Positions 48,101-59,834 of a stretch of 64,000 nucleotides of DNA are shown one piece after another. Made by a program: the position numbers and the translations under genes. Below the pieces are notes generated by a model. The model was given only the letters and a program-made list of their open reading frames with translations. It was not told where the DNA came from and did no database searches. The first letter of the stretch is position 1, and the number at the start of each line of letters is the position of its first letter. Source of the stretch: Rhabdophis nuchalis. Taxonomy: Eukaryota > Chordata > Lepidosauria > Squamata > Natricidae. The DNA lies in the NCBI GenBank assembly GCA_039707465.1, contig CM077644.1:140972962-141036961 (forward strand). Direction: 5' to 3'.

Positions 48101-48789
48101 CTGTTAATTGTTTGGTTTTGCTTGACAGCAGTGTTGATAATATTACCTGCACAATTATCTATGTTACACGCACTGATAACCCTATGAATTTTAGTTTGCT
48201 GGGGACAGAAATATTCTTTATCTATTGATTCTCTGTCCCCACTATTCAGTTTAAATGTTTAGCCAGGAAATCTGTGAATTTAGTGCCAAGTAACTCAGTC
48301 CCTTTCTTGGATGGGTGCAAACCATCTCTTTTGTACAGTTTATCATTGGACCAGCTGCAGGCATCATGACTAATAAGACCAAAGCCTTCCTTTTTACACC
48401 ACTCCTTTAGCCACACATTAAACTCTGCTATGCGCTGGCCCTTTCCTTTTTGTTCCTTGTATACTGGTATAACCTCTGAGAAGATAAGCCTACAACCTGT
48501 ACTACTAAGTTCGTACCCCAAACTCTGGAAATCATTCTGCACAGAAGCTACATCTTTTTGGGACAGATCATTTGTGCCAAGATGTATAATAGCATCAACT
48601 TCACAGTCCTTACTTGCATTCGTGACTATCTTAAGAATACGCCTCTTGTCTCTGCTGGCTGTAGCACCCGGTAAACATCTGACATCTTTCAAAACCTCCA
48701 TATCCTTACCTAAGTTTACATCTCTTACGATTGAGTCACCAATCAGGAGGTGACTTCTCTTTTTGGGTACCTTGCTCTTGTTGTGTGAC
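45137..48789 (-). mobile_element. CR1 LINE, 3.65 kb, nearly intact ORF2
   Basis: Minus strand, 5' to 3': the end of ORF1 with an SGNH-hydrolase (esterase) domain, then ORF2 endonuclease and reverse transcriptase, then the typical CR1 3' end (CAGAGTTGGAAGGGACCTTG on the plus strand) and (TATTG)n. ORF2 motifs: NAQSMRNK, AITETWWDE, GDFNYPDINW, LDLILTNREE, SDHEI, then NYRPISLTSIPGKILEKI, SQHGFVKNRSC, DFSKAFDKVDH, GVPQGSVLGPVLFN and FADDTKL. It is 5'-truncated inside ORF1. One frameshift at 47680-47738, next to a G9 run, separates the first 135 codons of ORF2 from the remaining 839-codon frame. Confidence 0.93.
48246..48785 (-). CDS. CR1 ORF1, SGNH/GDSL esterase-like domain (partial)
   Basis: The frame reads SHLLIGDSIVRDVNLGKD, LPGATASRDKRRILKIV, IIHLGTNDLSQKD, FNVWLKEWCKKEGF and RDGLHPSKKGTELLG. 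The GDS serine block, the GTND block and the DGLH block are the catalytic signatures of SGNH hydrolases, known from CR1 ORF1 proteins. The N-terminal part upstream of 48785 is missing because the element is 5'-truncated. The frame ends at 48246, about 160 bp before ORF2. Confidence 0.85.
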   Translation of the reverse strand, partial: HNKSKVPKKRSHLLIGDSIVRDVNLGKDMEVLKDVRCLPGATASRDKRRILKIVTNASKDCEVDAIIHLGTNDLSQKDVASVQNDFQSLGYELSSTGCRLIFSEVIPVYKEQKGKGQRIAEFNVWLKEWCKKEGFGLISHDACSWSNDKLYKRDGLHPSKKGTELLGTKFTDFLAKHLN

Positions 48790-48824
48790 TGATATTAAAT
48801 TAAATTAAAGCCCTACATGGCATA

Positions 48825-49106
48825 CAGTGGTGGGTTGCAGACGGTATGCCCCGGTATGGGTGTACCGGAGCCTGCCCAGAGCACCGGATACCGTTCCAAT
48901 ACAGTGCTCTGGAGGGCCCTCCCACCTGCCCTCGCTCCTTACCTCTGCTTTAAGCTTTTGGCACTTCTGTGCACATGCATGGCACATACAGTGCCTGCGC
49001 AATGCTCCGGCAAGCAACATGGAGGCTTGCGGAAGCGTCACAGGCAGGTACGACACATGCGTGCCCTCCACGTACCAGTTGGAACGGGATCCAGAACCCG
49101 CCACTG
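48825..49106. mobile_element. hAT MITE, 282 bp
   Basis: The termini are CAGTGGTGGGTTGCAGACGG and ACCCGCCACTG, with exact 8-bp duplication ATGGCATA (48817-48824 and 49107-49114). GC-rich compared with the intron. Confidence 0.92.
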
Positions 49107-49854
49107 ATGGCATAGGTCTAGTAGTTTGTCTGAGGAGCTGTCTCTCTCTGATGGGACAAGACTGCTCCACTTGCACCACTGGAAAAGGTCTGCTACAGAT
49201 CCCGTCTGCTAAGCAAGCATGATCGAAGCGAAGAGCTTTTTCTGTTGTGGCTCCATCCCTCTGGAACATTCTACCACTGAAGGTGGTAGAGAACTGCCCC
49301 CTCCATTTTGGCCTTCTGGAAAGATATCAAAACCTGGCTTTGCAGGCCAGCCTGAGGCCCCGAGGAGGCAGTTGACAGGATAAGAAACTTCTTCCTTGTC
49401 CTAGCTGGTTCTTAGCTTTCTTAGTTTGATTTTAATATTGTTTTTAGTAATACTTTAACTTTGTGTTGTTTTAATCTTCCAAACTTGTAAATTTTTTAAT
49501 TTATTTTATAAATGTATTTATTTTATAACCTGTAAGATACCCAGAGTCACTGTGGGCATTTAAAAAATAAATTTGCTATTATTCTCTAAACTTCTATTCA
49601 TCTTCATGGATATCATGTGGTTCATGGGTTAAAGATGTAAATGGCCAGCAGTTCAAAGCATAATTGTGCATCTTCTTCCCTCTTCCAAACAAAAAACAGT
49701 AAAAGGTGGACTAGAATAATTTCTAATTAATGGGAAGAAGATAATTTCCTTTTTAGGAAAGCAGTGAAACTACCCACAATGTATATTTTACTTGAGTTTT
49801 CTTTTTTCTCAGACTTGATTATGCTTTATTATTTATTATTACGCCTTTATTATT

Positions 49855-50035
49855 TTAATTAATAAGGTGGAAAACATACCTAATACTCCTTCCTCCTCCT
49901 AATTTCTGCACAAGAACCTTAGCTGTGAGGTGACTTGGGCTGACAGAGAGTGACCGGCCCAAAGTTAAACAGCAGAATTTCATGCCTAAAGTGGGACTAG
50001 ATAGTACTTTAACCACGACTAGACCAAACTAGTTT
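49855..50035 (-). mobile_element. MIR/CORE-like SINE, diverged
   Basis: It contains CTGTGAGGTGACTTGGGCTG, AGAGAGTGACCGGCCCAAAG and GACTAGACCAAACTAG, matching the family at 10690. Confidence 0.5.
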
Positions 50036-50124
50036 TATTTTGCTTTGGTGGTTTTGATTATTGTTAGCTATCCTGAGTTACTTGCACTTATTAGAAGAAT
50101 GGAATATAAAGTTATAAACAAGAC

Positions 50125-51110
50125 TCAATGGAACTGCATCTACATGGAAGGAAGTATGCAGTGAAGTACCCCAAGGCTCTGTTTTAGGCCCAGTACTCTT
50201 CAACATCTTCATCAATGTTTTGGATGAGGGAATAAATGGGGAACTCATCAAATTTGCAGATGACACCAAGTTGGCAGGAATAGCCAACACTCTGGAAGAT
50301 AGGCTTAAGATACAGAACGATCTTGACAGACTTGAACATTGGGCACTATCTAACAAAATGAAATTCAATGGTGAAAAAAGTAAGGTTCTACATTTAGGCA
50401 ACAAAAAACAAATGCACAGGTACATTGCTCAATAGTAGTAACTGTGAGAGGGATCTTGGAGTCCTAGTGGAGAACCATTTAAATATGAGCCAGCAGTGTG
50501 CAGCAGCTGCCAAAAAAGCCAACACAGTTCTAGGCTACATAAACAGAGGGATAGAATCAAGATCACGAGAAGTGTTAATACCACTTTATAATGCCTTGGT
50601 AAAGTCACACTTGGAATACTGCGTTCAGTTTTGGTCTCCAAGATGTAGAAAAGACATGGAGACTCTGGAAAGAGTGCAGAGAAGAGCAACCAAGATGATT
50701 GGGGACTGGAGACTAAAACGTATGAAGAACGGGTGCAGGAACTGGGTATGTCTAGTTTAATGAAAAGAAGGACTAGGGGAGACATGATAGCAGTGTTCCA
50801 ATATCTCAGGGGTTGCCACAAAGAAGAGAGAGTCAAGCTATTCTCCAGGGCACCTGAGGGCAGAACAAGAAGCAATGGGTGGAAACTAATCAAGGAGAGA
50901 AGCAACTTAGAACTGAGGAGAAATTTCCTGACAGTTAGAACAATTAATCCGTGGAACAGCTTGCCTCCAGAAGTTGTGAATGCTCCAACACTGGAAGTCT
51001 TTAAGGAGATGTTGGATAGCCATTGTCTGAAACAGTATAGGGCTCCTGCCTAGGCAGGGGTTTGGACTAGAAGACCTCCAAGGTCCCTTCCAACTCTGCT
51101 ATTGTATTAT
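50125..51110 (+). mobile_element. CR1 LINE fragment, 5'-truncated
   Basis: The plus strand encodes the RT C-terminal half: [77 protein letters not shown] and NPWNSLPPEVVNAPTLEVF. It ends with the CR1 tail CCTTCCAACTCTGCTATTGT. Two or more frameshifts (near 50435 and 50735) make it inactive. Close relative of the copy at 45137 in opposite orientation. Confidence 0.9.
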
Positions 51111-52335
51111 AAATACAGATGTACATGATTCTAAATTTCACATGATGTGTCTGTGTCATTTATCCATGAAATAAAGACGCAGACAAGAGGCTCTCAGATA
51201 TATATATGGCAATCATAATCATGAATCCCCAACCTCCCAATTAATTCTTTTACCCCATAACATGAATTGGGAGAAACCTACTGTCTAGATAAAGCCAAAG
51301 AGCAAAATTGCTATTTATTCTTACATCAGACCCTCCAACCCCCTGACAAAATCTGATAAAAGGTTCCATTTCTCATAGCAACTCATATCTGTTAACTGAT
51401 ATAGTTGGCTCCTCTGTCAAGCAACTAAGGGGAAAAAAACCAGACATGCCATCATCTGACTGTGCTACAATGGAAGGAAAGGAAGAAGACAGCAGTCACT
51501 CTGATTTTAAATAGATTAAGCTATGAAACCAAATTCAGTGGTTCCAATCTCACCTTAGCTATAAATTCAGTAAGTGGTCTTAGGCAATCTACTGTCTCCC
51601 AAACTCAATCTTCCCATCTATATGGATCATTGAACAATTATATAAAACATATTGAGCATGTGAAAATGCTGTACAATTTTCAAGTAGGAATAGCAGTTAT
51701 CATCTTAGTACCTTTAGTAATAATAAGAGAAGGCATGTTAGGCTGGGAATCTAAAGGGATTGGTTGTCCCAAGGGACTAATGCCTGAGACAGTAAATCCA
51801 AAGAGCATGACTTTAATAATATTCAGTATTTACATATATTTTAAAATGTTCAAAGTATTATACTGAGCCAAATATTCCACTTCAAAGATCTTTTTCTGAA
51901 TTGCAAAGGCAAGCTCTTTCCCTTTTGCCAAGTTTTTGGGGAGTGGATTCAAGCAAAATGAAAAGTTTTATCAAAGGCCATGGGAATATATGCTTTCACT
52001 AGACAACACAGGATAGCTTTATCTTGCAATGCTGTAACAAGTCCCATTAACTATGAGAGGTTATTGAAACATATTGAAGAATTACATTAAATAATTTGAT
52101 GACAAAACTTACTTGCTCCATGAAGTATTACAATCTGTGCATAGTATTACAACCTGAACATGGTGTTGCAAACTATAAAAGATGCTCAAATGTACTGGCA
52201 CCAGGGGCTCGTAGACATCCCTGGCATTTCTAGATGGCCCTATGAAACCTAAAGTATAGGTTGAAATCGTATTGGATTTCAAAATCTTGCAAGATTTATT
52301 TTTCATATCCTTAGAAAATCTTGCAAGGTTATAAA
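51111..52335. other. Intronic DNA without recognised element
   Basis: Nothing recognised in 1.2 kb. Confidence 0.4.
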
Positions 52336-52339
52336 CACC

Positions 52340-53065
52340 TTGCTGGATTACTTACTGGACCGGGGGGCCCTTCGCACAGTCACTCAAGCGCTTGTGACAT
52401 CCCGGCTGGATTACTGTAACGCTCTCTACATGGGGCTCCCCTTGAGGTGCACTCGAAGGCTACAGTTGGTACAGAATGCGGCTGTGCGGGTGATTATGGG
52501 TGCCCCAAGGCAAGCCCACATAACACCTCTCCTGCGCGAGCTGCACTGGCTGCCTGTGGCCTTTCGAGTGCGCTTCAAGGTGTTGACGACCATCTTTAAA
52601 TTGCTCCATGGCTCGGGGCCTAGCTATATACGAGACCGCCTCCTGCCCCATACATCCCTTCGTCCGATCCACTCCCACAGAGAGGGTCTTCTCCGGGTGC
52701 CGTCGGCTGGGCAATGCCGGTTGGCGACACCCAGGGGAAGGGCCTTCTCTGTGGCGGGCCCGGCCCTCTGGAACGACCTACCCCCCGACCTTCGCACTAC
52801 CTCGGACCTCCGCCTCTTCCGCCAACGTCTTAAGACGTATCTATTCCAACAAGCCAGCCTAGCATAGCCCCCCGTTTCTGACTTTTTATGTATAAATTGC
52901 AATTTGGCAGGGTCTTAAATGGGTTTTAGCACGGGTTTAATAATTTAATATGTTTTAATGATGTATATTGTTTATTGTGGTTTTAATAATGCCTGTGCGC
53001 CGCCCTGGGTCCTAACAAGGAGAAGGGCGGGGTATAAATTCGAAATAAATAAAAAATAAATAAAT
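52340..53065 (+). mobile_element. L2 LINE 3' fragment
   Basis: An open frame of 175 codons (LLDRGALRTVTQALVTSRLD, YMGLPLRCTRRLQLVQNAA, LRELHWLPVAFRVRFKV, PALWNDLPPDLRTTSDL) is followed by a 3' UTR with CGCCGCCCTGGGTCCTAACA and an (AAATA)n tail. It is about 85-90% alike to the C-terminus of the L2 at 4578-9105 by eye. It is 5'-truncated but has no stop in the retained frame. Confidence 0.92.
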
Positions 53066-53204
53066 AAAAACCCCACCCCAATTCTCCTTTTCCTCCAGTG
53101 TTAAGTGACAAGAATGTCCCAGCATTAGGCTCAACATCTCAAAAATACACCTTGAAATAAATCTGTGGACACCTTTCACAACACAGTGGAAAGATAGTGT
53201 AGAC

Positions 53205-53633
53205 CTGTGATGGTGAATCTATGGCATGCATGTCACAGGTGGCACACAGAGCCCTCTCTATGGGCATGCGAGCTGTCACTCCAGCTCAGCTCCACTACAT
53301 GTGCGCGCGTCCTCCATTGTCCAGCTAGTTTTCGGGTCTCTGTCGCGCATGCATGAGGCGCAGGGTGCATGCAGGAGATGTGCACACATGTCCAGGGGGT
53401 GATGAGGTTGCATGAATGCATGGGGTTGGGGTGCATGTGGGGGTCACACATGCATGTACAGGAATGGGGCATGTGCGCGGGGGTCATGCGTGGATACACG
53501 GGGGTGTGGAGGGGTTGTGTGTGTGTGTGGGGGGTCATGCATGCATTGCATTATGGGTGAGCATGCATGCGTGAGCTGTTGCACGCATGGACATGCTTTC
53601 GGCATGCAACAACAAAAAGGTTAGCCATCACTG
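53205..53633. mobile_element. hAT MITE, 429 bp, GC- and TGCA-rich
   Basis: The ends are CTGTGATGGTGAATC and TTAGCCATCACTG (relatives of CAGTGATGGC), with exact 8-bp duplication GTGTAGAC (53197-53204 and 53634-53641). The interior is rich in GCATGCATG and G runs, unlike the surrounding intron. Confidence 0.9.
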
Positions 53634-53641
53634 GTGTAGAC

Positions 53642-54056
53642 CATATGGAAAATAAGAAAATGGAAATTTGCTTCTGCAGCTTGCATCATCTGTGACTTCA
53701 CACAGCTACAAAATCAAGATCCAAGTTTTTTAGTTTTGTAGGAGGAGAGAAACATGAGCATTTTCTATCCTCTGACCAATAAATGTAATCAAATCAAATC
53801 AAATTTCACCCATCTCTGTTTCACATAAATTGCCTTTACAGTCTTATCTAAAAGGTTGATATTTGGTCATAAATAGGGTGAGACTGAGATTCTACCTAAC
53901 GTTTGCTCCCACACTACTAGTGGACACCCATTGTTCTCTTTGGTTTTATTTCATCATCATCCACAGCAAAAAATAGAGATTAAGACTGGCAAAGGAAAAT
54001 AGAGGAACAAGAGGGGTTAAAATAAGCAATGATAATCAACAACAAATGCTCCTTAC
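53642..54056. other. Intronic DNA next to the FN3 exon
   Basis: Short (AATCA)n run near 53785-53805. Nothing else recognised. Confidence 0.45.
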
Positions 54057-54395
54057 CTGACTGGCTGGTGCTGACATTGATGGCAGCATAATGTGGAGAA
54101 TCTGGGCTCAGTTCAGTCACAAGGTTGACTGCTTGAATCTCAAAAGTATATTGAACACGGGCCAAGAGGTTGGACACTTGCACCCGGCTTTCGGTCAGCC
54201 CCACCTGCCGGGGTTCAAACTGAACACTGTCCCCACAACGGACACAAGGCCCTGGAGAGCCATTCGGACACACTTTACAGATGACATTGAAGAAAACATC
54301 CTTTCGACCACCGAGATCCTTTGGGAGACGCCAGGTCAGGAGGACATTGGATCCAATAATTTCATAGCTGAGATCTCGAGGAGCTGATGGGATGC
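54057..54395 (-). CDS. EPHB6: EPHB6 exon, first fibronectin type III repeat
   Basis: This exon of 339 bp (113 codons) encodes the first FN3 repeat of the receptor ectodomain. It starts [11 protein letters not shown], has the core Trp in LLTWRLP, the Eph-typical four-cysteine loop (CKVCPNG..GPCVRCG), then [21 protein letters not shown] and an N-glycosylation sequon in INVS. The acceptor is TGTAG and the donor is GTAAGG. It ends in phase 1, and its final G joins TC of the next exon. The string GLTESRV followed by ELSPD and AAINVSTS is close to human EPHB6 as I remember it and is the strongest paralogue marker in the ectodomain. The following intron is 34.3 kb. Confidence 0.92.
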
Positions 54396-55702
54396 CTACA
54401 AAACATTGGAAAATGAAATCTTGAAAAACTGAAATAAAAAATCATTATCTCTCGAGCAAACTAAATAAAATGTACCTGGACAGAAATCTTTCCCAAGAAA
54501 CAATTTTAACCGAAATTTCAAGAATGAAAAATGCATAGTTTGGGTACCCCAAAGCAGCCTACAGCCATGACAGATTGTTTCCAGATTGCTACTACTACCC
54601 CCAGTAGGGAGCCCCACTTTCATTTTCCTCCCCACCTCTTAAAATCCCCTCATTTTGCTAGTGGAGTAATAAAAATAAGGAAGATTTCAATTTAGACCAG
54701 GTGTCATTGCCTAACCAAGCCAAACAATTATTATTATTTGGGTACTCATGAATATGAATCTAATTGCAACCTACACTATGTTTTTGCTTCACTTGCTTTT
54801 CAAGGTTTTTTTTAAAGTATATCTTGAGTTTCAACAAAGAATCTTGATGTGCTTTAAACACAAACACATTTAATATAAACATCCCCAAAGCAATAAAAGT
54901 CACTGAATCATGGCTGTTCGCAAAATGCTTGCCATCAGGATACACCTTAGAATTAATTAATCTCCAACCTATTTCTCCTAAAAAATACAGACAATTCTCT
55001 GATTGATGGACATTCTACTTAACTTTAACAATTATATCTAGAAATCAAATAGCATTGATGGTGAACACAAAATGGCTTCGTAGATAACAAAGGAGGAAAG
55101 AGATGTGGTCAAAATCCTCGGACGAGAAGAATCAAGATGGAGACCACGACAGTCTCTGTGGCTATATTGATTCCTCTGAATGTTACCAATTCAAGGTCAA
55201 TTATACACACACACACACACACTTCACTGTTTTTAAGGTCACAGACTGATGTGGCTATGCCAATGGAATCTGCAATACCATAAACCACTTTCCAACACTA
55301 TCTTCATTTTGAAGTACATCTTGAGGTCATATCTGAACAGCCACTTTGTGAATGAGTAACCTCTCTCCCACCCCACCCAGCAATCACTAATTCTTCATAA
55401 CTTTAAACAGGCAGCTAGCCTAGAAAGGCTGGAGACCCTTGTTCTTTCCATGCTTCTGTACAAGAGGAAGTTCAAAAAGAACAGTTTTGGGAACACACCT
55501 CTCTAATGCATGAAATGTAACAGAACTGGACTGGGGACCTCAGAAAAGAAGACTTGAGGAAGAAACTAAAGCACAGGGAAGGAATCATAGAAGAAGCTGA
55601 AGGAAAAGGAGCAAACACAGAACTGGGCCAGAAGAAGAATCTAAGATATAAAAGGAAACAGGGACCAAACTAAGCCAATCCTCCTTATTCTCAGATACTT
55701 AC
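54396..55702. other. EPHB6 intron between cysteine-rich and FN3 exons
   Basis: 1.3-kb intron with a (CA)n run at 55204-55222. No transposon recognised. Confidence 0.5.
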
Positions 55703-55858
55703 TGGTACAGGGGGCATCTGAGACGTCTGAAGAAGCACGGTAATAGTGAGTCAGGCAGGCACATTCACGGGAGCCTGGGATGGAAGCATAACTGTGGATA
55801 GGGCAAGGACTGCAAGGGGCATCTCCAGCCGATGCTTTGAAGGTGCCTCTGAGACAAG
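55703..55858 (-). CDS. EPHB6: EPHB6 exon, cysteine-rich (EGF-like) segment
   Basis: This 156-bp exon encodes the extracellular cysteine-rich region between the ephrin-binding domain and the first fibronectin III repeat. The translation runs from [11 protein letters not shown] through SPCP and ECAC to APCTS and contains six cysteines, as expected for the Eph EGF-like module. The minus-strand acceptor is TTTTAG and the donor is GTAAGT. The first codon is split, with its first base in an upstream exon outside the window, and the last codon is completed by GC of the next exon to give Ser. The 156-bp length is the usual size of the fourth Eph exon. No upstream exon is seen between here and 64000. 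Confidence 0.9.
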
Positions 55859-56425
55859 CTAAAAATATAAAGGAGACAAAAACAGAGAACAATCAGTTTA
55901 ATTTCAGCATATTTTTTGTGGACTGATTCTATACCCAGTGCAACGGATGACAAAACTGTAGATGTTACTGAACATAAATATCAACAGAAGCTTTCTAATC
56001 CATTCTTTCCCAGCCTGGTACCTTATTTCCAAAATTCCCGATTGGCATGCTGGCTGGGAACTCTGAAAAATCCAGGGAGGCATTGTCAGTCGTGCCGGTG
56101 ACTAATCATGGCCTGTGACTAATGTCCTGCCTATTTTCCTATCAGTTCTAATTCCGTGTGATGAAAAATAATTAATTTAGATATATATGAATTTCTTGAG
56201 TATGCTGATCAAATAATCAGGGGACTTGAAGAAATAGTTGCTGGCTTCAAATAAGGGCACATGACCAGGTGAAAAAGACCCCACCCCTTTTAAACATATG
56301 ATGAATTCATTGCCTGTACATAAAAGGTGGCAGGATTTAAACATCCCATCATACTTTGGAGCCAGTGATTATTGCTATGGACATGCTGAGAATAAAGTCA
56401 AAAGCACAACTGGAGGCAAAATGTT
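55859..56425. other. Upstream intron, unique-looking DNA
   Basis: Starts with the polypyrimidine tract of the acceptor at 55859. No element recognised. Confidence 0.45.
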
Positions 56426-56429
56426 GTAT

Positions 56430-56500
56430 ATTTTTCATGTACACAAAATAGTATCATGTGATACTCATAAACACGATACTATTTTGTGTACAGGAAAAAT
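56430..56500. repeat. 26-bp inverted repeat, 19-bp loop
   Basis: Arm 56430-56455 and arm 56475-56500 are reverse complements with one mismatch (core ACACAAAATAGTATC). No target duplication or terminal motif of a known MITE was seen. Confidence 0.9.
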
Positions 56501-56639
56501 CTAAACAAAATCCTTCAGTGTTTGATCTAATATTAATAAGACTTTTTGAGAAATAAAATCACCTCCCCCAGGAAATATCAAAACTTCTCCAAGATCATAA
56601 TTTACAACCACTCCCCATTGTATATTTGATTGATTTTTA

Positions 56640-56845
56640 CAGTTCATCATACAGTCAGCCAGATGTTCAGGCAGGAGTTGGCATTTTTGTCTACCTATCA
56701 AATCCTTCTTAAGGACCTGGAGATAGGCAGTTGTGGATGTCTGATGGTTTTATAGATATCATTGCAGGATGTAAGCTGTTCTGAGTAAAGCTGCCTTTTG
56801 GAATGGACTGATGGTGAATTTGTCATTAATATTATTAATATAAGG
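56640..56845 (-). mobile_element. R4-type LINE 3' fragment
   Basis: Plus-strand pieces CAGTCAGCCAGATGTTCAGG, TCAAATCCTTCTTAAGGACC and GATGTAAGCTGTTCTGAG match the 3' end of the R4-type copy at 3238-3595 base by base with moderate divergence. Confidence 0.55.
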
Positions 56846-56847
56846 GG

Positions 56848-57155
56848 ATGTGATGGCTCAGCAGTTAAAGATGTTGAGCTTGTCAACTGGAAAGCCAGCA
56901 TCCCGGGTTCACAATGGGGTGAGTCCCATTACTTGCTTCAGCTTCTACCCACTTAGCAGTTCGAAAGCATGCAAATGTGAGTAGATAAATAGATACCACT
57001 TTGGTGGGAAGGTAACAGCTTTCTATGTACCTCAGCATATAGTCTGGTCACATGACACAGAAGTGTCTTTAAACAATGCCAGGCTCCCTCAACTAAGAAA
57101 CAGAGGTGAGTCAGACACGACTGGATAGGGGAAACCTTTACCTTTATTACTATCC
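56848..57155 (+). mobile_element. Sauria-type SINE
   Basis: The head GGGATGTGATGGCTCAGCAG, the pieces GCAGTTCGAAAGCATGCAAA and CCACTTTGGTGGGAAGGTAA and the tail GAAACCTTTACCTTTA identify it. Part of the body after 57060 is shortened. Confidence 0.75.
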
Positions 57156-57164
57156 CCTTTAATT

Positions 57165-57725
57165 TTATTTATTTATTTATTTATTTATTTATTCGTACTT
57201 TTATACTGCCCTCTCTCCCAAATGGAACTCAGGGTGGTGCACAGGAATAAGAAAATAAAAATATAAATATATAAACACCAAATAAGTTTAAAATTAAATT
57301 AAATAAATTTGGCCCGTGCTAAAACTTAATTTAAAAACCCAGCTAAAAAATTCAATAATATACATAGCTATGTCAGGCCAGCCGCATGGAAGAAGTGTGT
57401 TTTAAGTGCTCGATGGAAGAGGCGAAGAAGGTCCGTGATTGTGCGGAGGTCGGGGAGGCAGGTCGTTTCAGAGGGCTGGGCCTGCCACAGAGAAGGCTCT
57501 TCCCCTGGGAGTCGCCAGCCGGCATTGTCCGGCGGACGGCACCCTACGGAGGCCCACCCTGTGGGAGCGGACAGGCCAGGTGGAAGTATGTGGCAGGAGG
57601 CGGTCCTGCAAGTAGCCAGGTGCTATGCCATGGAGCGCTTTAAAGATGGTCACTAAGACCTTGAAGCGCACCCGGAAAGCCACAGGCAGCCAGTGCAGCT
57701 CGCGCAGGAGAGGTGTTATATGGGA
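57165..57725 (-). mobile_element. L2 LINE 3' fragment
   Basis: The minus strand encodes MAFRVRFKVLVTIFKALHGI, PGYLQDRLLPHTSTWPVRS and VPSAGQCRLATPRGRAFSVA, then frameshifts, then an L2 3' UTR with the (TTTA)n tail at 57165-57195. It is truncated at 57725 within the CLRELHWLP motif. Confidence 0.88.
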
Positions 57726-59834
57726 GTGTCTAGAGACTAATGTATTGTTTATGATAATTTAGAATATTAATTAGTATTATCACTGCCTGTTTGGCCAGGC
57801 ATGCATATTATATTGTATATTATAATATATTTTATATTAATACGTACTGTATGTCATTTCCTTAACATGGCTGATTTAAGTCTGATTGGAAACCAAACAT
57901 TTCTTATTTTGCCTGTTACAAAGGAATGTAGGATGCTGAACTAGAATTTCTGTCAAGCACACGGGATCCTACTGTCTTATGGGATAGACTTTTATTTTAG
58001 CTGAGGATACTGTTTCCTAACAGTGGCCAATATTGATGTTCTTTAAAAAAGCAGCTAAGAAATCAAAGTGTGTTCTTTCCTTTGGTTGTGTGTTGAGCAA
58101 ATGCATATTCAGAGGCATTCCGAAAATAAACAATTCCCAAAAAACAACAGTAGTCTTTACTAATTAGAAGGTAACTTCACCTACACTTTTACAACCAGAT
58201 CCTATAATAATCTAACCATAGTATCCCAAATACATTTTGTTTACTTCGAGATCCAGACTTCCTGGACACAAACTTTGTGAAAGTTTTTTATTTATGTGTT
58301 AAGGATCTCCTTTAATTCAGTGCTACAAAGCATAGGTAGAGAATCCACCTTTAGAATTCAGAACTGAGATTCTTCTTGAAAATCACCACTTTTTCTTATT
58401 TTTTAATTAAAACCATTTAAATTAAATTCAACATAATTGGATGAAAGAACCAAATAGTGTCTGAAAACTACACACATTTTTTCTAAGCCGATAAACTCAT
58501 TGGTCATCTTAAAGATGCCGATGAAGAAAATCAAGTTACATGCACTTCCCAAAGGGGTGGCGTTTGTATTACAATAGAGCAGTAATGGAGATGCCTCTAA
58601 GCAAGCTATTCAGATTATATTAAATATGCAACCAGCAGACCTTGGTCTATGGCTATACAATGTTTCTGCGTAGACTTTATGTAAGATTGGCCTAAAAACT
58701 CATCCAAAGCCACTCTATGCTCCCTAAAGGAAAATCCAAGTTATAAATATACTGAAAAATGTTACTCAGGAGAGTCAACAATATGAACCAGTGTTGAGAG
58801 GAGTATGAGTTACAATATAGATATTCTTTTTTTTTAAAGCAGCTAAATCCAAAAACATGATGGCTCAAAATGCTTCATGTTCAAGGAAGCTTTCAATGAT
58901 TCCTCCCTCCAACCCACTCTATGAATGTCAGTTTAACAATATTACTTTTAACAAAGGATCAACTTTTCATTCTATTTTTATTAGCTGCTGCATATACTTT
59001 AATAGGAAGAAGGGCCAAAAGACTGGAAAAATAAGAGCTAGAACATTTCTATGCATTCTAATATCTAAATCTCTACACATGCATTGTATGTACACTGAGC
59101 ACTTAGGCACTAGAGACAAATCTTTTGTGTATCTGATCACACTTGGCCAAAAAAGTATTGTTCTGCTCTGCTCTGCCCTGCTCCACTCTACTCTATAATG
59201 AAATAGCCTATTACATAAACAAATATAGAGCACCAGCATAGTTACTTCCTATGAAGTCTGAGAATGAAATGGTAGTCCTGGGGCAACCAAGATTTACATT
59301 GATATTCTCTCTCTCTCTCTCTCTCTCTCCCCTCCAGACTTTCTTTATATTTAGTTATTACAAGAGTCAGAGTCACCAAAATATAAGCAATTAGGAAACC
59401 AAAACGTACCATATACTGTGGTCATAGTCCCTGCTTATGATAAGCAAATATATAAAAACAGACATCTTAAAGTTGTTTTTTCCCAATAAAGTAGGGAAAA
59501 AACTGAAACTCATTTTTGGAATAAAAAATGCAGACTGGGAGTTGAATAGATAAGCTATTTCAATGACTTTCAGTAGGAACTGACTTAATGAACACTTGAC
59601 AGACTAACATATCTTTTGGAACTCAGGTATTTATCAGGTATTTAGCTTCTGCAGTTTCAGAGTTTTCCAAATGGAGTTTGGAAAAGTGCATAGAAATAAT
59701 TTGTGATGGAAATTGACTTTTTGTCCATCTTCTGCAAATGAACCAAATCCAATGCATATTTTTGATATACAAAATGAAAACATCTAACATGAAAATCTAT
59801 CTTAAATGGGTCATTATTTGCACAAAGAAACTTG
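57726..59834. other. Intronic DNA without recognised element
   Basis: 2.1 kb with no recognised family; (TC)n at 59305-59329. Confidence 0.4.

Larger units (their letters stand above)
45050..49585 (+). mobile_element. Old L2-like LINE split by CR1 and a MITE
   Basis: Left part 45058-45136 reads HITPLLHKLHWLP-like sequence up to QIQFNY. It resumes at 48790-48824 (LNYKALHG) and, after the MITE 48825-49106, at 49107-49585 with ORF2 C-terminal sequence (LWNILPLKVV) and a 3' UTR ending TACCCAGAGTCACTGTGGGC. Pieces join in order, so the CR1 and MITE are later insertions. Confidence 0.65.

Noticed and set aside
52624..52902. Open frames antisense to the 52.3-kb L2 fragment
   Set aside because: Shadows of the L2 reading frame; no protein features of their own.
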